Assembly (NCBI RefSeq): GCF_000738005.1
Contig: NZ_JHAL01000002.1
Span: 1,652,958-1,716,957 of the forward strand
Direction: 5' to 3'
Source: Bifidobacterium crudilactis
GTDB lineage: Bacteria > Actinomycetota > Actinomycetes > Actinomycetales > Bifidobacteriaceae
DNA length: 64,000 nt
Part shown: in pieces, positions 55,093 to 63,536 of the stretch
Layout of the letters: each line of letters begins with the position of its first letter
How positions within the stretch are numbered: position 1 is the stretch's first letter
The notes under the pieces: model-generated
The model's database searches: none
What the model saw: the letters and a program-made list of their open reading frames with translations, nothing else
Told to the model about the DNA's origin: nothing
Position numbers and translations under genes: made by a program

Positions 55093-55540
55093 CTATTCCT
55101 GTTCATCGTCAAGCTCGTTGCCGAGCCGGTCGAGGCCGTGCTTGGCTATGTCCTTGAACGTGTCGATGGTCTGCTTGGGCAGGTGACCGCCGTGGTTGGG
55201 GTCGTCCTTCGACTGGTGCGCCTGCCACATGTCTTCCAGTGCCTCCCATTCGCTGGTACGGATATTGGTTATGGTCACTTTCGCGTCGATGCACAGCAGC
55301 GCCTTGTAGAAGCTCTTGGGGTTGTCGTTCATCATCTGCTTGATGATGCTGATGTAGGGCTGTATGAGATTGATTTCGACGCTGGCCTCCATCACCTGCT
55401 CCACGCCGGTAGAGAGCATTTTCCTCGTAGTGTGCCTTGGGGACTCTGGTCTGCTTGTAGACGTAGGTCATGTCCTCCATCGACCCTGCCATCTTCTCGG
55501 CGGTCATTGATTTGAAGTCGTCGTAGAACGTGTTCGTCAT
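55093..55540 (-). pseudogene. Unknown cargo gene with one frameshift
   Basis: A good start (AAAGGAAC, then ATG at 55540) opens MTNTFYDDFKSMTAEKMAGS and reads sensibly for about 40 residues to KAHYEE; beyond it, that frame turns into Arg/His/Gln-rich nonsense. The other frame, from 55419 to 55093, reads naturally: STGVEQVMEASVEINLIQPY, then a mixed alpha/beta protein ending ELDDEQE. The switch occurs at the run GAGGAAAA (55419-55426 on the minus strand). A single extra base, a sequencing error or programmed shifting would explain it. Combined length would be about 148 residues; family unknown. Confidence 0.55.
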
Positions 55541-55860
55541 CGTTATCTGTTCCTTTCACTGCCCAACTGTTTTCCTGACGCCTGGAATGGCGGCACAACA
55601 GGAAGCGGAGAGTCAAGCCGTGTGTGGATCGGAACACGGGGAGCGAAGTGGCGGGGATACGCTGTTGGATCCCCGGTGCGAAAGCGAGGCGTGGGCCGGG
55701 ACGCATCCGGTTTGACCCGCAGCGGGTTGTGCCAGAGTGGAAGGTGGCAGGAAAACCCCACCTCTAACCATTTAAGAGAGGCAGGGCCAAGGACCCTGGA
55801 TCGACGGGCATCAATCCACCCCCGCTCTCGGGGTGGTCCGTAATTCTGGACGCATGAGTA
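55541..55860 (-). ncRNA. Structured leader/spacer C and element end region
   Basis: No gene supported. Bases 55614-55742 hold the second copy of the six-block array described for spacer A, with stems CCGTGT/ACACGG (55618-55639), GGGGAT/ATCCCC (55653-55674) and ACCCG/CGGGT (after GACGCATCCGG). The stems differ in sequence from those in spacer A while their positions are kept. Bases 55817-55840 contain a CCACCCC/GGGGTGG hairpin, after which base composition turns AT-rich. Confidence 0.45.
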
Positions 55861-55944
55861 TGCACTACTTTTTTAGATATCCGAATCATACAATCGCATA
55901 GAAATTTGACCACATCTACATTTTGAGAATATGCTGGAAATGTC

Positions 55945-56702
55945 TTGAGCAAGCATCATTGGTTTCTCTTTTTTAAACCGCATACGATTTCCGAAAACAC
56001 CAAGAGTGCGCTCAAGACAGGGGTACCTAAATTATTTGAGAGAGAAATAATGATAAAACCCACAAAAATGGTTACTGCGAGTCACTACGCTCACCGTGTC
56101 CCTCATGTTATCGGCAATCACTGCAAATGCAGCAGAGCCATCTCCACAAACTCAGTACGATTCAGACCTTGTAGAGAATCTATCGCCCAGCACACGCGAA
56201 AGCACTAAATCGTTGCACTACTTGAATGGAAGCTATCAGGCAAAATCCAGGCAGATGCAACTGAGTATTCCACAGAATTCTTCTCAACCAGTCACATTCA
56301 CCGATGACAGTTCTGCTGTCGGTCTTGCCATAAGGCCTCAGAGAATGATTTCACGAATGACACATATCCGGAGGCTCAAACCGTCTTGCGCTAAGGCACG
56401 GACGTATCGATGGGAGTGCAGCAGGTTTTTTATCTGAACAACGGTCAGGCATCGCACGAACACACCGTGAATTATCCATCGTCGGATCTTGACCGCATGG
56501 CCTCCTTCAATGACGAGACAGAGGACACCGACGATAGTTTCACTCAGTACAAAGATGAAGCAGAAACGCAGTTGCTCGCGTATGTTTCTGCTCCCTGGGC
56601 CAAGGACGCAGCCGCCAGAGATGTGAGCACACATTACGAGCTACAATGCAACAGCTTGGCACAGGTCATTCAGCCCAACAGCAACGATACTTACCCGATA
56701 GT
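55945..56702 (+). pseudogene. Broken secreted-protein gene
   Basis: Fragments in two frames belong to one actinobacterial secreted-protein family. A leader-like segment (SLMLSAITANAAEPSPQTQY, near 56096) runs into VENLSPSTRESTKSL; a second frame from about 56340 reads NDFTNDTYPEAQTVLR, a stop, then MGVQQVFYLNNGQASHE. The end, VSAPWAKDAAARDVSTHYEL and VIQPNSNDTYPIVV, matches the family's conserved APWA…GN.L.Q.V…YPVVADP block. The last part is cut where an IS3 remnant begins. At least one frameshift and one stop are present. The region is AT-rich compared with both flanks. Confidence 0.6.
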
Positions 56703-57777
56703 AGTGGGTTTGTTGCAGTATAGGTTGACAGTTTTCCTTGTGTTGTTGTCATGCCGCTGGCTGGTTGCCGTTGGCGAAGATGGTTTCGTATTCCACGGGG
56801 TGAGCCTGCCTGAGGAGCGTTGTCGTCGGCTACGGCTGTAGATGCTCTCAATCCAACGAATGGTCGTGAACCGATACTCACGAGATCACGTCACAGGGCC
56901 TGCCACTCCGCCGCCAGACATCCTCGAGCGCATCGACGGTCAGGGAAGCACGCATCCTGGAGTTCACGGACCATCCTACAATCCGGTTGCTCCACACGTT
57001 CTTGACCGCGCACAGATACAGCTTGCCCCGGCCCGTCCAGTGCTCGGTGATATCGGTCAGCCACACGACGTTGGCAGCATTGGCATGGAAGTGGCGGCGC
57101 ACGAGGTCATCCGACGCGGGCCGGCCGGCGGGCTTGCTCGTGCGGTAGCGGCGCGGGATCGTGGAGCAGATCCGATGCTTCGAACAGATGCGCCACACGC
57201 GACGCCCCGGGCATACAGTCCGTCACCGATCAACCGATACCCAATACTCACGGATCGTCCTCGTGAATCGCACGAACCGGCGCGAGCAGCTTCTCCTCCT
57301 CACGCTATGACATGGACACGGGACTGGCCCGCCATGTGGAATACGCCTGCTTCGAGAAACCCGGCACCCGCCCGGCCAGCACGACCGGCATGGCAGGGCG
57401 ACCAGCTTCGGGACGCTCCGCCAGCCGTCTGACGAGCGGGTGGATCATCTTGGGCGGTCGAGATTCGCCTTCGACAGATACGCCGCTGCCTTGCGGGAGG
57501 ATCTCGTTCTCCATCTCCAACTCACGGATACGTTTCAACGCCCGACCCTCCTCCGGAATGCCCGACAGGCCACGCTCGACAAGCTCGACATCCTGCACTC
57601 ACTTGCCCAGCGAGGACTTCGAGACACCCAGATCCTGCCTGCCCTGTCGCCCACGTCATGCCGTCCTGACCAACGCCACCACATCGGCTCTGAACTCGTC
57701 ACAATACGTCATCGCCATCATTGGCTCCTTCCCGGCCGGACCAACATATCCAACCAGACCCAAAGACACCCAACACT
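56699..57777 (-). mobile_element. Degenerate IS3-family element
   Basis: Leftward remnants of both transposase frames. OrfA pieces: AMTYCDEFRADVVALVRTA (about 57663-57725) and ALKRIRELEMENEIL (about 57520), with frameshifts and stops. OrfB pieces: RRHFHANAANVVWLTDITEH (about 57060-57120, part of the integrase core), ALEDVWRRSGRPCDVIS, and the C-terminus RWIESIYSRSRRQRSSGRLTP then VEYETIFANGN near 56780-56870. The catalytic middle-to-end segment is missing. Possible ends are GTAGTGGGTTTG at 56701 and the inverted CCCAACACTAC near 57777. It interrupts the secreted-protein pseudogene. Not mobile by itself. Confidence 0.65.
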
Positions 57778-57927
57778 ACAGCAAATATGAACAAGAGCGG
57801 CTCGGCTATTGGACACCCACAATGGAATGAGCTGACAATAGCCAAGACCAAATAACTAGCTAGTTGCATCTGTCCATCGTTTCCTGCCTTCGCTGGGACA
57901 GTGCGCGGATAGGCAGTCTGGAAAGTC

Positions 57928-58296
57928 TCAGCTGCATGGGTGGTTCAGGTTGGCGAGGCGCTGCCCGAGGTCATCGAGCGCCTCGGGCCTCATGGTGTAG
58001 TAGGTCCATTTTCCTTGCCGCTCTCGGGTCACGAAGCCGGATTCAGCCAGGAGCTTCATGTGGTGGGAAACGGTGGGCTGGGTCACGCCGAGCGGTGTAG
58101 TGAGGTCGCAGATGCAGGCCCTTCCCCCTGGATGAGCGGCAACGAGCTGCAAGAGCTGCAAGCGAGTAGGGTCTGAGAGCGCTTTCATTATGCGCGCGAG
58201 GTCGCGGCTCCTGGCAGGGCAAGGCAGCACTGTCGGTGTCGGCGTGCAGCAGGCATCCTGCTGACAGTTCGTAGGGTTCTGTTGCGTGGCGGTCAT
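57928..58296 (-). CDS. arsR: ArsR-family arsenic-responsive repressor
   Basis: 122 residues from the Met with GGAAGAC upstream. A winged helix-turn-helix ends with VTQPTVSHHMKLLAESGFVT and the wing RERQGKWTYYTM. The metal-sensing motif is GRACICDLTTPLGV near residue 62, the ArsR Cys-x-Cys-Asp-Leu, so two of the arsenite ligands are adjacent to the recognition helix. The N-terminus is also Cys-rich (CQQDACCTPTPTVLPCP), which may add ligands. Arsenite binding would release the repressor from the divergent acr3 promoter. The gene faces away from acr3 with 89 bases between. Confidence 0.92.
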   Translation of the reverse strand: MTATQQNPTNCQQDACCTPTPTVLPCPARSRDLARIMKALSDPTRLQLLQLVAAHPGGRACICDLTTPLGVTQPTVSHHMKLLAESGFVTRERQGKWTYYTMRPEALDDLGQRLANLNHPCS

Positions 58297-58324
58297 GTCT
58301 TCCAGTCTCCCACTCATATCGACA

Positions 58325-58372
58325 AACGTCCATACGTTGAGTCAGGATTAGTCATATAGATGATTGTCTATG
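58325..58372. promoter_or_regulatory. ArsR operator candidates
   Basis: AACGT-CCAT-ACGTT at 58325-58338 and the imperfect dyad CATATAGATGATTGTCTATG at 58353-58372 occupy the short arsR-acr3 divergent space. Dyads with ATA/TAT half-sites are typical ArsR targets. The second dyad lies just before the acr3 ribosome site. Confidence 0.45.
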
Positions 58373-58385
58373 TTAGGAGGGTGCG

Positions 58386-59510
58386 ATGCATGAGACCGGA
58401 TTGGGTACGCCCGCAGTGGACGCGCGTCCACGAAACCCTGCACGACTCGGGGCAGCCGATCGGCTGCTGCCGGTCTGGATTCTGACGGCGATGGCCGTGG
58501 GCGTGAGCCTGGGCCGGGTGTGGCCGGGGCTGGCAGGGCTCATCGACTCGGTGAAACTCGGTTCCACGAGCCTGCCGATCGCCGTGGGCCTCCTGCTGAT
58601 GATGTACCCGCCGTTGGCAAAGGTCCGCTACAACCGGCTGGGCCGGGTGAGCCACGACCGTAGGCTGCTCATCGCATCCCTTGCCCTCAATTGGGTGGTT
58701 GGCCCGGCCCTCATGTTCACACTGGCCTGGCTGCTGATGCCCGACCTGCCCGAATACCGTACCGGCATCATCATCGTTGGACTGGCTCGCTGCATCGCGA
58801 TGGTACTCATCTGGAACGACCTGGCCTGCGGGGATCGTGAGGCCGCTGCCGTTCTCGTCGCCCTCAACGCGATCTTCCAGATTCTCGCGTTCGCCGGTCT
58901 CGGCTGGTTCTATCTCCAGATACTGCCCGGCTGGCTCGGCCTGCCCACAACATCGGCCGGTTTCTCATTCTGGGCGATCGTCGAATCCGTGCTCGTGTTC
59001 CTCGGCGTGCCACTGCTGGCCGGCTGGGCCAGTCGAGTGCTTGGGGAGCATGCTAAGGGTCGTGCATGGTATGAGCGCCGGTTCCTTCCGCGGATCAGTC
59101 CACTGGCCACCTGGGGACTGCTGTTCACCGTGGTCGTGCTCTTCGCCATGCAAGGCGGACGCATCTCGCGTGAACCGTGGGACGTCGCCCGCATCGCGGC
59201 GCCGCTCGTCATCTATTTCGCGACCATGTTCACTCTCGGTTTCATCCTTGGTCACGCCCTGCGCCTTGGCTACGAGAAAACCACCACCCTCGCGTTCACC
59301 GGAGCCGGCAACAACTTCGAACTCGCCATCGCCGTGTGCGTGGGCACCTTCGGCGTCGTCTCGGGCCAGGCCCTGGCCGGCACCGTCGGACCCCTCATCG
59401 AAGTCCCCGCCCTGCTCGGCCTCGTCTACGTCGCCCTATGGCTGCGACCACACCTGTTCCCAACACACGTGAAAAGCAACGAAGACTCGGAACTGTTCAA
59501 GGTCAAATGA
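58386..59510 (+). CDS. acr3: Arsenite efflux permease ACR3
   Basis: 374 residues, about ten membrane helices. GLARCIAMVLIWNDLACGDR near residue 130 holds the conserved Cys that carries arsenite in the ACR3 family, and AFTGAGNNFELAIAVCVGTF near residue 300 is the second signature. The protein exports arsenite (and possibly antimonite), and with ArsA can become an ATP-driven pump. TAGGAGGGTGCG precedes the ATG. The stop overlaps the arsD start (ATGA), making acr3-arsD-arsA one operon. Confidence 0.95.
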   Translation: MHETGLGTPAVDARPRNPARLGAADRLLPVWILTAMAVGVSLGRVWPGLAGLIDSVKLGSTSLPIAVGLLLMMYPPLAKVRYNRLGRVSHDRRLLIASLALNWVVGPALMFTLAWLLMPDLPEYRTGIIIVGLARCIAMVLIWNDLACGDREAAAVLVALNAIFQILAFAGLGWFYLQILPGWLGLPTTSAGFSFWAIVESVLVFLGVPLLAGWASRVLGEHAKGRAWYERRFLPRISPLATWGLLFTVVVLFAMQGGRISREPWDVARIAAPLVIYFATMFTLGFILGHALRLGYEKTTTLAFTGAGNNFELAIAVCVGTFGVVSGQALAGTVGPLIEVPALLGLVYVALWLRPHLFPTHVKSNEDSELFKVK

Positions 59511-59974
59511 GCATGACAAGCAATCGATACACCAGAGAACAAGAAAATGATCACAAACTCATGCAGGATACAACTTCACCTCAGACGGCTCGGACCCCTC
59601 GCATCGACATCTACGAATCGGCGATGTGTTGCAACACCGGGGTCTGTGGCAGTGAACCAGATGCCACACTCATTACCTTCACCGCCGACTGCGCGGCCAT
59701 CACGGACACCGGTATCTCGATCACGCGTCACAACCTCGCCAGGGATCCGGAAAACTTCGTCGCGAACCTCCAGGTCCGCAATGCCCTCGACACGACCGGC
59801 TCCGAGGCCCTGCCCATCGTCCAAGTCGACGGGCAGACAGTCCTCACCGGAACATACCCGACCCGCGACCAGTTGCTCCGTATGGCCGGGATCACCAAGA
59901 ACTCGACCTTCCCCGTCATTGACGTCACTCCCGGACAGTCCGGATGCTGCGGAGGGGCCACCGGTTGCTGCTGA
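59507..59974 (+). CDS. arsD: Arsenical chaperone ArsD
   Basis: 155 residues, slightly longer than the usual 110-120 because of about 35 extra N-terminal residues; a later Met at 59561 is possible. IDIYESAMCCNTGVCGSEPD holds the vicinal Cys pair and third Cys of the first arsenite site, and the C-terminus GQSGCCGGATGCC holds two further vicinal pairs, as in the best studied plasmid ArsD. The fold is thioredoxin-like (ALPIVQVDGQTVLTGTYPTR). It passes arsenite to ArsA and is a weak repressor in some operons. Overlaps acr3 by four bases. Confidence 0.93.
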   Translation: MSMTSNRYTREQENDHKLMQDTTSPQTARTPRIDIYESAMCCNTGVCGSEPDATLITFTADCAAITDTGISITRHNLARDPENFVANLQVRNALDTTGSEALPIVQVDGQTVLTGTYPTRDQLLRMAGITKNSTFPVIDVTPGQSGCCGGATGCC

Positions 59975-60003
59975 ACCGCGCCGCGACAAGGAGACACCCG
60001 ACC

Positions 60004-61788
60004 ATGACTCATCCCGCATTTCTTGATCAGCTGCCCAAGTTCGCGTTCTTCACCGGCAAGGGCGGCGTCGGCAAGACGTCTGCGGCCTGCGCGACAGCAC
60101 TGACCCTGGCCGATCGAGGCGAAACGGTGCTGCTCGTGAGCACGGACCCCGCCTCGAACATCGGACAGGTCTTCGGCCAGCCAATCGGCAGCCGAATCAC
60201 GCCCCTGAACACCACCCCCGGTGTCGACGCCCTGGAGATCGACCCGGAGACCGCCGCCGCCACATACCGCGAATCGATCATCAGCCCGGTACGCGGCCTG
60301 CTCCCAGAGCGTGAGATTCAAACGATGACCGAACAATTGTCCGGGTCCTGCACAACCGAGATCGCATCCTTCAACGAATTCGCCGACCTCATCGCCGATC
60401 CCGACCGCACCAGCGGCTACGACCACGTGCTTTTCGACACGGCCCCCACAGGCCACACCATCCGACTCCTGGAGCTACCCGGCGACTGGAGCCAGTTCAT
60501 CGACGAAGGCAAGGGCGACACCTCCTGCCTGGGCCCCATGGCTGGCCTCGAATCACGCCGCACCGTCTACCGCGCCACGGTCAATGCGCTCTCCGACCCA
60601 ACCCGCACCGTGCTCGTGCTCGTCGCCCGCGCCCAACACTCGGCCATCCACGAAGCTGAGCGCACCAGCCGGGAACTCACCGCTCTCGGTATGAGCAACC
60701 AGCATCTACTCATCAATGCCCTCATGCCCGATCTCGACGACGATCCCTTGGCCGCCGCGATCCGCGACCAAGAGCACAAGGAACTCGCCACACTCCCCAG
60801 CCGCCTCGCCCACCTGCCCCGCACCACGACCACGCTGCACGCGCGCAACATCGTAGGAGTCGACCAGCTCCGCGAATTCTTCGCGACCACTCCCACGCAT
60901 CCCGTACATTCCGCCGACCCCACCCACGAACCCCCCAGGGACTATCCGCCCCTGACGGACCTCGTGGACCAGCTGGCGGCGCAGACCCACGGCCTATTCA
61001 TGACGCTGGGCAAGGGCGGAGTCGGCAAAACGACCGTCGCCACGGCGATCGCCGTGGCCCTTGCCGAGCGCGGCCGCGAAGTTCTGCTCACCACGACCGA
61101 TCCCGCGGGAAACCTCACCGAGACGCTCAATGGCACCGTCGCGAACCTCACCATCGCGAAGATCGATCCCGATCAGGCTCTGCGCGAGTATCAAGACGAA
61201 GTCCTGGCCACCAAAGGAACCCGCCTTGACGCGACGGGCCGCGCCCAACTCATGGAAGACCTGCAATCCCCCTGCACCCAGGAGGTCGCCGTCTTCCGCA
61301 AGTTCTCCGAAGCCATCCGCGAAGCACATGATCGCATCGTCGTCATCGACACCGCACCCAGCGGACACACGCTCCTGCTGCTCGACGCCACCGGCTCTGA
61401 CCATCGCGAGATGCTCCGCCAGATGGGGGACAATCTCGTTGCCACCCCGTTGACACGGCTCCAGGACCCCAATTACACGAAGATGATCATCGTCACCCTG
61501 CCCGAGACGACACCAATCCTCGAAGCCGAGCAACTGCAACGCGACCTCCAACGAGCATCCATCACCCCCTGGGCATGGATCGTCAACCGCTCCGTTGCCG
61601 CCGCTCACCCCACCTCCGAATTCCTTCACACCGTCGCAGACGGGGAAATCCCCCAGATCAAACACGTCCAGCACCTCACCGAACGCATGGCCGTCGTTCC
61701 CCTGCTGCCCACACCCCCTATCGGGCAGGACAGTCTGCACAGTCTCAGCCAGAGCGCCCCCTTGGCGCGCTCCGCCTCCACCCGCTAA
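60004..61788 (+). CDS. arsA: Arsenite-transporting ATPase ArsA
   Basis: 594 residues, two homologous halves as in classical ArsA. The first P-loop FFTGKGGVGKTSAACA is near residue 14 and the second MTLGKGGVGKTTVATA near 335. Each half has the DTAP switch (LFDTAPTGHTIRLLELPGDW near 145, VIDTAPSGHTLLLLDATG near 450). Cysteines that likely bind arsenite are in GSCTTEIASF near 116, TSCLGP near 175 and SPCTQEVAVF near 425. It supplies ATP power to the ACR3 pump using arsenite from ArsD. AAGGAG sits 11 bases before the ATG. Confidence 0.96.
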   Translation: MTHPAFLDQLPKFAFFTGKGGVGKTSAACATALTLADRGETVLLVSTDPASNIGQVFGQPIGSRITPLNTTPGVDALEIDPETAAATYRESIISPVRGLLPEREIQTMTEQLSGSCTTEIASFNEFADLIADPDRTSGYDHVLFDTAPTGHTIRLLELPGDWSQFIDEGKGDTSCLGPMAGLESRRTVYRATVNALSDPTRTVLVLVARAQHSAIHEAERTSRELTALGMSNQHLLINALMPDLDDDPLAAAIRDQEHKELATLPSRLAHLPRTTTTLHARNIVGVDQLREFFATTPTHPVHSADPTHEPPRDYPPLTDLVDQLAAQTHGLFMTLGKGGVGKTTVATAIAVALAERGREVLLTTTDPAGNLTETLNGTVANLTIAKIDPDQALREYQDEVLATKGTRLDATGRAQLMEDLQSPCTQEVAVFRKFSEAIREAHDRIVVIDTAPSGHTLLLLDATGSDHREMLRQMGDNLVATPLTRLQDPNYTKMIIVTLPETTPILEAEQLQRDLQRASITPWAWIVNRSVAAAHPTSEFLHTVADGEIPQIKHVQHLTERMAVVPLLPTPPIGQDSLHSLSQSAPLARSASTR

Positions 61789-61813
61789 CCACGACATCAA
61801 AGGACACCACGCC

Positions 61814-63208
61814 ATGCGACTACTCATCATCGGCGGCTCGGACGCCGGCATCATGGCCGGCCTGCGCGCCCGACAACTCGAACCTCAGACCGACGTCACC
61901 CTCGTGGTCGCAGACCAGTATCCGAACTACTCCATCTGCGGCATCCCCTACCACCTCTCCGGCGACGTGCCCGACTGGCACGACCTCGCCCACCGCACCC
62001 AGACCGACCTCGAAGCAGCCGGACTCTCCCTGCGACTGGGCACCCTTGCCACCAGCATCAACGCCGATGCGCACACGGTCACGGTGACCAAGCCCGACGG
62101 AAATCAGGAAACGATCAGCTACGACCGGCTCGTCGTAGCTACCGGAGCAAGACCCACCGCCACCGGCATCACGGGCTTGACCGGTCCCGATGCTCTCGGC
62201 CCGGCAGACTGCGTGCATCAGCTTCACACCATCGACCAGATGCACGCAGTCCAGCGCACCCTCGTCACCCGGCATCCCCGCCGCGCCGTCATCATCGGCG
62301 CCGGCTACATCGGCCTCGAAATGGCAGAAGCCCTCACCCGGCGTGGCCTGGACGTAACCATGCTGCAACACGGCCCCGAAGTCCTCTCCACCCTCGACAC
62401 TGACCTCGCATCCCTCGTCCACAGCGAGCTCGTCCACCACGGTGTCCACCTACACCTCAATACCAGTGTACGCAGCATCCAACGCGGCGAACGCGGCCCG
62501 GTCGTCATCAGTGACGACCCCACCGGCACCCAGAAAATCAGCACCGATCTCGTCATCGCCGTCACCGGAATACGCCCCAACACGAGCCTGCTCACGATGG
62601 CCGGAGCCACGACAGGGCCAGGCGCAGCGATCGAAGTCGACGACCAGATGCGCACCAGCCTGCCCGACATCTATGCGGCCGGCGACGGTGTCACCACCAA
62701 GCACCGCCTGCTTGGCGACACCTGGCTTCCCCTGGGCACCACCGCACACAAGCAAGGCCGCATCGCCGGCGAGAACGCTGTCGGCGGCAACGCCACCTTC
62801 GCAGGCGTTCTTGGCACACAGGCCGTCAAAGTCTTCAGCCTCGTTGCCGCCCGGACCGGTCTGCGCGAGACCGAAGCCCATAACGCCGACATCCCTGCCC
62901 GTTCGATAACCTACACCACCGACGACCACAAGGCCTATTACCCAGGATCCCATCCGATCACCATCCGGCTCACCGGGAACCCCACCACCGGCCAACTGCT
63001 CGGAGCTCAGATTGTCGGCACCTACGGCACGGAAATCGCCAAACGATCCGACATACTCACCACCGCCATCTTCACCGGCCTCACCATCCCGCAGCTCAGC
63101 GATCTCGACCTCGCCTACACCCCACCACTCGCCGCACCATGGGATGCAATACAAGCAACCGCGCAACAGTGGCAGCAGCATTTGATATGGACTGGGTTTT
63201 GTTCCTGA
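61814..63208 (+). CDS. FAD-dependent NAD(P)-disulfide oxidoreductase of the ars operon, C-terminus altered
   Basis: 464 residues. The FAD motif MRLLIIGGSDAGIMAGLRAR starts the protein, the redox Cys lies in PNYSICGIPYHLSGD near residue 40 (single Cys as in CoA-disulfide reductase/NADH oxidase types), the NAD(P) site is AVIIGAGYIGLEMAEAL near residue 160, and IYAAGDGVTTKHRLLG follows near 285. It ends soon after DLDLAYTPPLAAPWDAIQAT, where family members end, but the last residues (WTGFCS) are encoded by the start of an inserted IS3 element. Related genes sit in actinobacterial ars operons, where reduction of arsenate or repair of thiols is suggested. Role unproven. Confidence 0.88.
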   Translation: MRLLIIGGSDAGIMAGLRARQLEPQTDVTLVVADQYPNYSICGIPYHLSGDVPDWHDLAHRTQTDLEAAGLSLRLGTLATSINADAHTVTVTKPDGNQETISYDRLVVATGARPTATGITGLTGPDALGPADCVHQLHTIDQMHAVQRTLVTRHPRRAVIIGAGYIGLEMAEALTRRGLDVTMLQHGPEVLSTLDTDLASLVHSELVHHGVHLHLNTSVRSIQRGERGPVVISDDPTGTQKISTDLVIAVTGIRPNTSLLTMAGATTGPGAAIEVDDQMRTSLPDIYAAGDGVTTKHRLLGDTWLPLGTTAHKQGRIAGENAVGGNATFAGVLGTQAVKVFSLVAARTGLRETEAHNADIPARSITYTTDDHKAYYPGSHPITIRLTGNPTTGQLLGAQIVGTYGTEIAKRSDILTTAIFTGLTIPQLSDLDLAYTPPLAAPWDAIQATAQQWQQHLIWTGFCS

Positions 63209-63236
63209 TTTCCCCCAGATAAGGAATGATGGAATT

Positions 63237-63536
63237 ATGAGTACGAGATATGCCAAGGAGTTCAGGGACCGGGCCGTCAGGCTGTTGGCCGAGTCCCGGG
63301 AGAATTACGCGTCGGAGACGAAGGCGTTGCAGGGCGTGGCGAAGGATCTGGGTGTGGCGGCGGAATCATTGCGCCGCTGGCAGGCCAAGGCTGATACGGC
63401 AGGCACGGCGGGTCCCGAGGAGTCCGGCGAGCTCAGGCGGCTGCGTCGGGAGAATGCGCAGCTGCGTCGGGCGAACGAGATCCTGTCGAGCGCGTCGGCT
63501 TTTTTCGCCTCACGGCTCGACCCGACACGACGTTGA
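63237..63536 (+). CDS. IS3-family transposase OrfA
   Basis: 99 residues with the DNA-binding domain of IS3 OrfA: YAKEFRDRAVRLLAESRENY, then LGVAAESLRRWQAKA, a helix-turn-helix, and the leucine-zipper part LRRLRRENAQLRRANEILSS ending ASAFFASRLDPTRR. OrfA and OrfB are normally joined by a -1 frameshift. The stop TGA overlaps the OrfB ATG by one base. No usual A-rich slippery heptamer was pinpointed here. Confidence 0.92.
   Translation: MSTRYAKEFRDRAVRLLAESRENYASETKALQGVAKDLGVAAESLRRWQAKADTAGTAGPEESGELRRLRRENAQLRRANEILSSASAFFASRLDPTRR

Noticed and set aside
55109-55540. 143-residue protein read straight through from 55540
   Set aside because: After about 45 residues the sequence becomes low-quality Arg/His/Gln text, while the other frame reads as a normal protein, so a frameshifted gene was preferred.
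52201-55760. CRISPR array in the hairpin-rich region
   Set aside because: Repeats are few, unequal and palindromic with no regular spacer length, and no cas gene is near.
55541-55960. Right attachment site of the element
   Set aside because: No copy of the tRNA-Ala 3' sequence was seen here or elsewhere to the window end, so no boundary is annotated.
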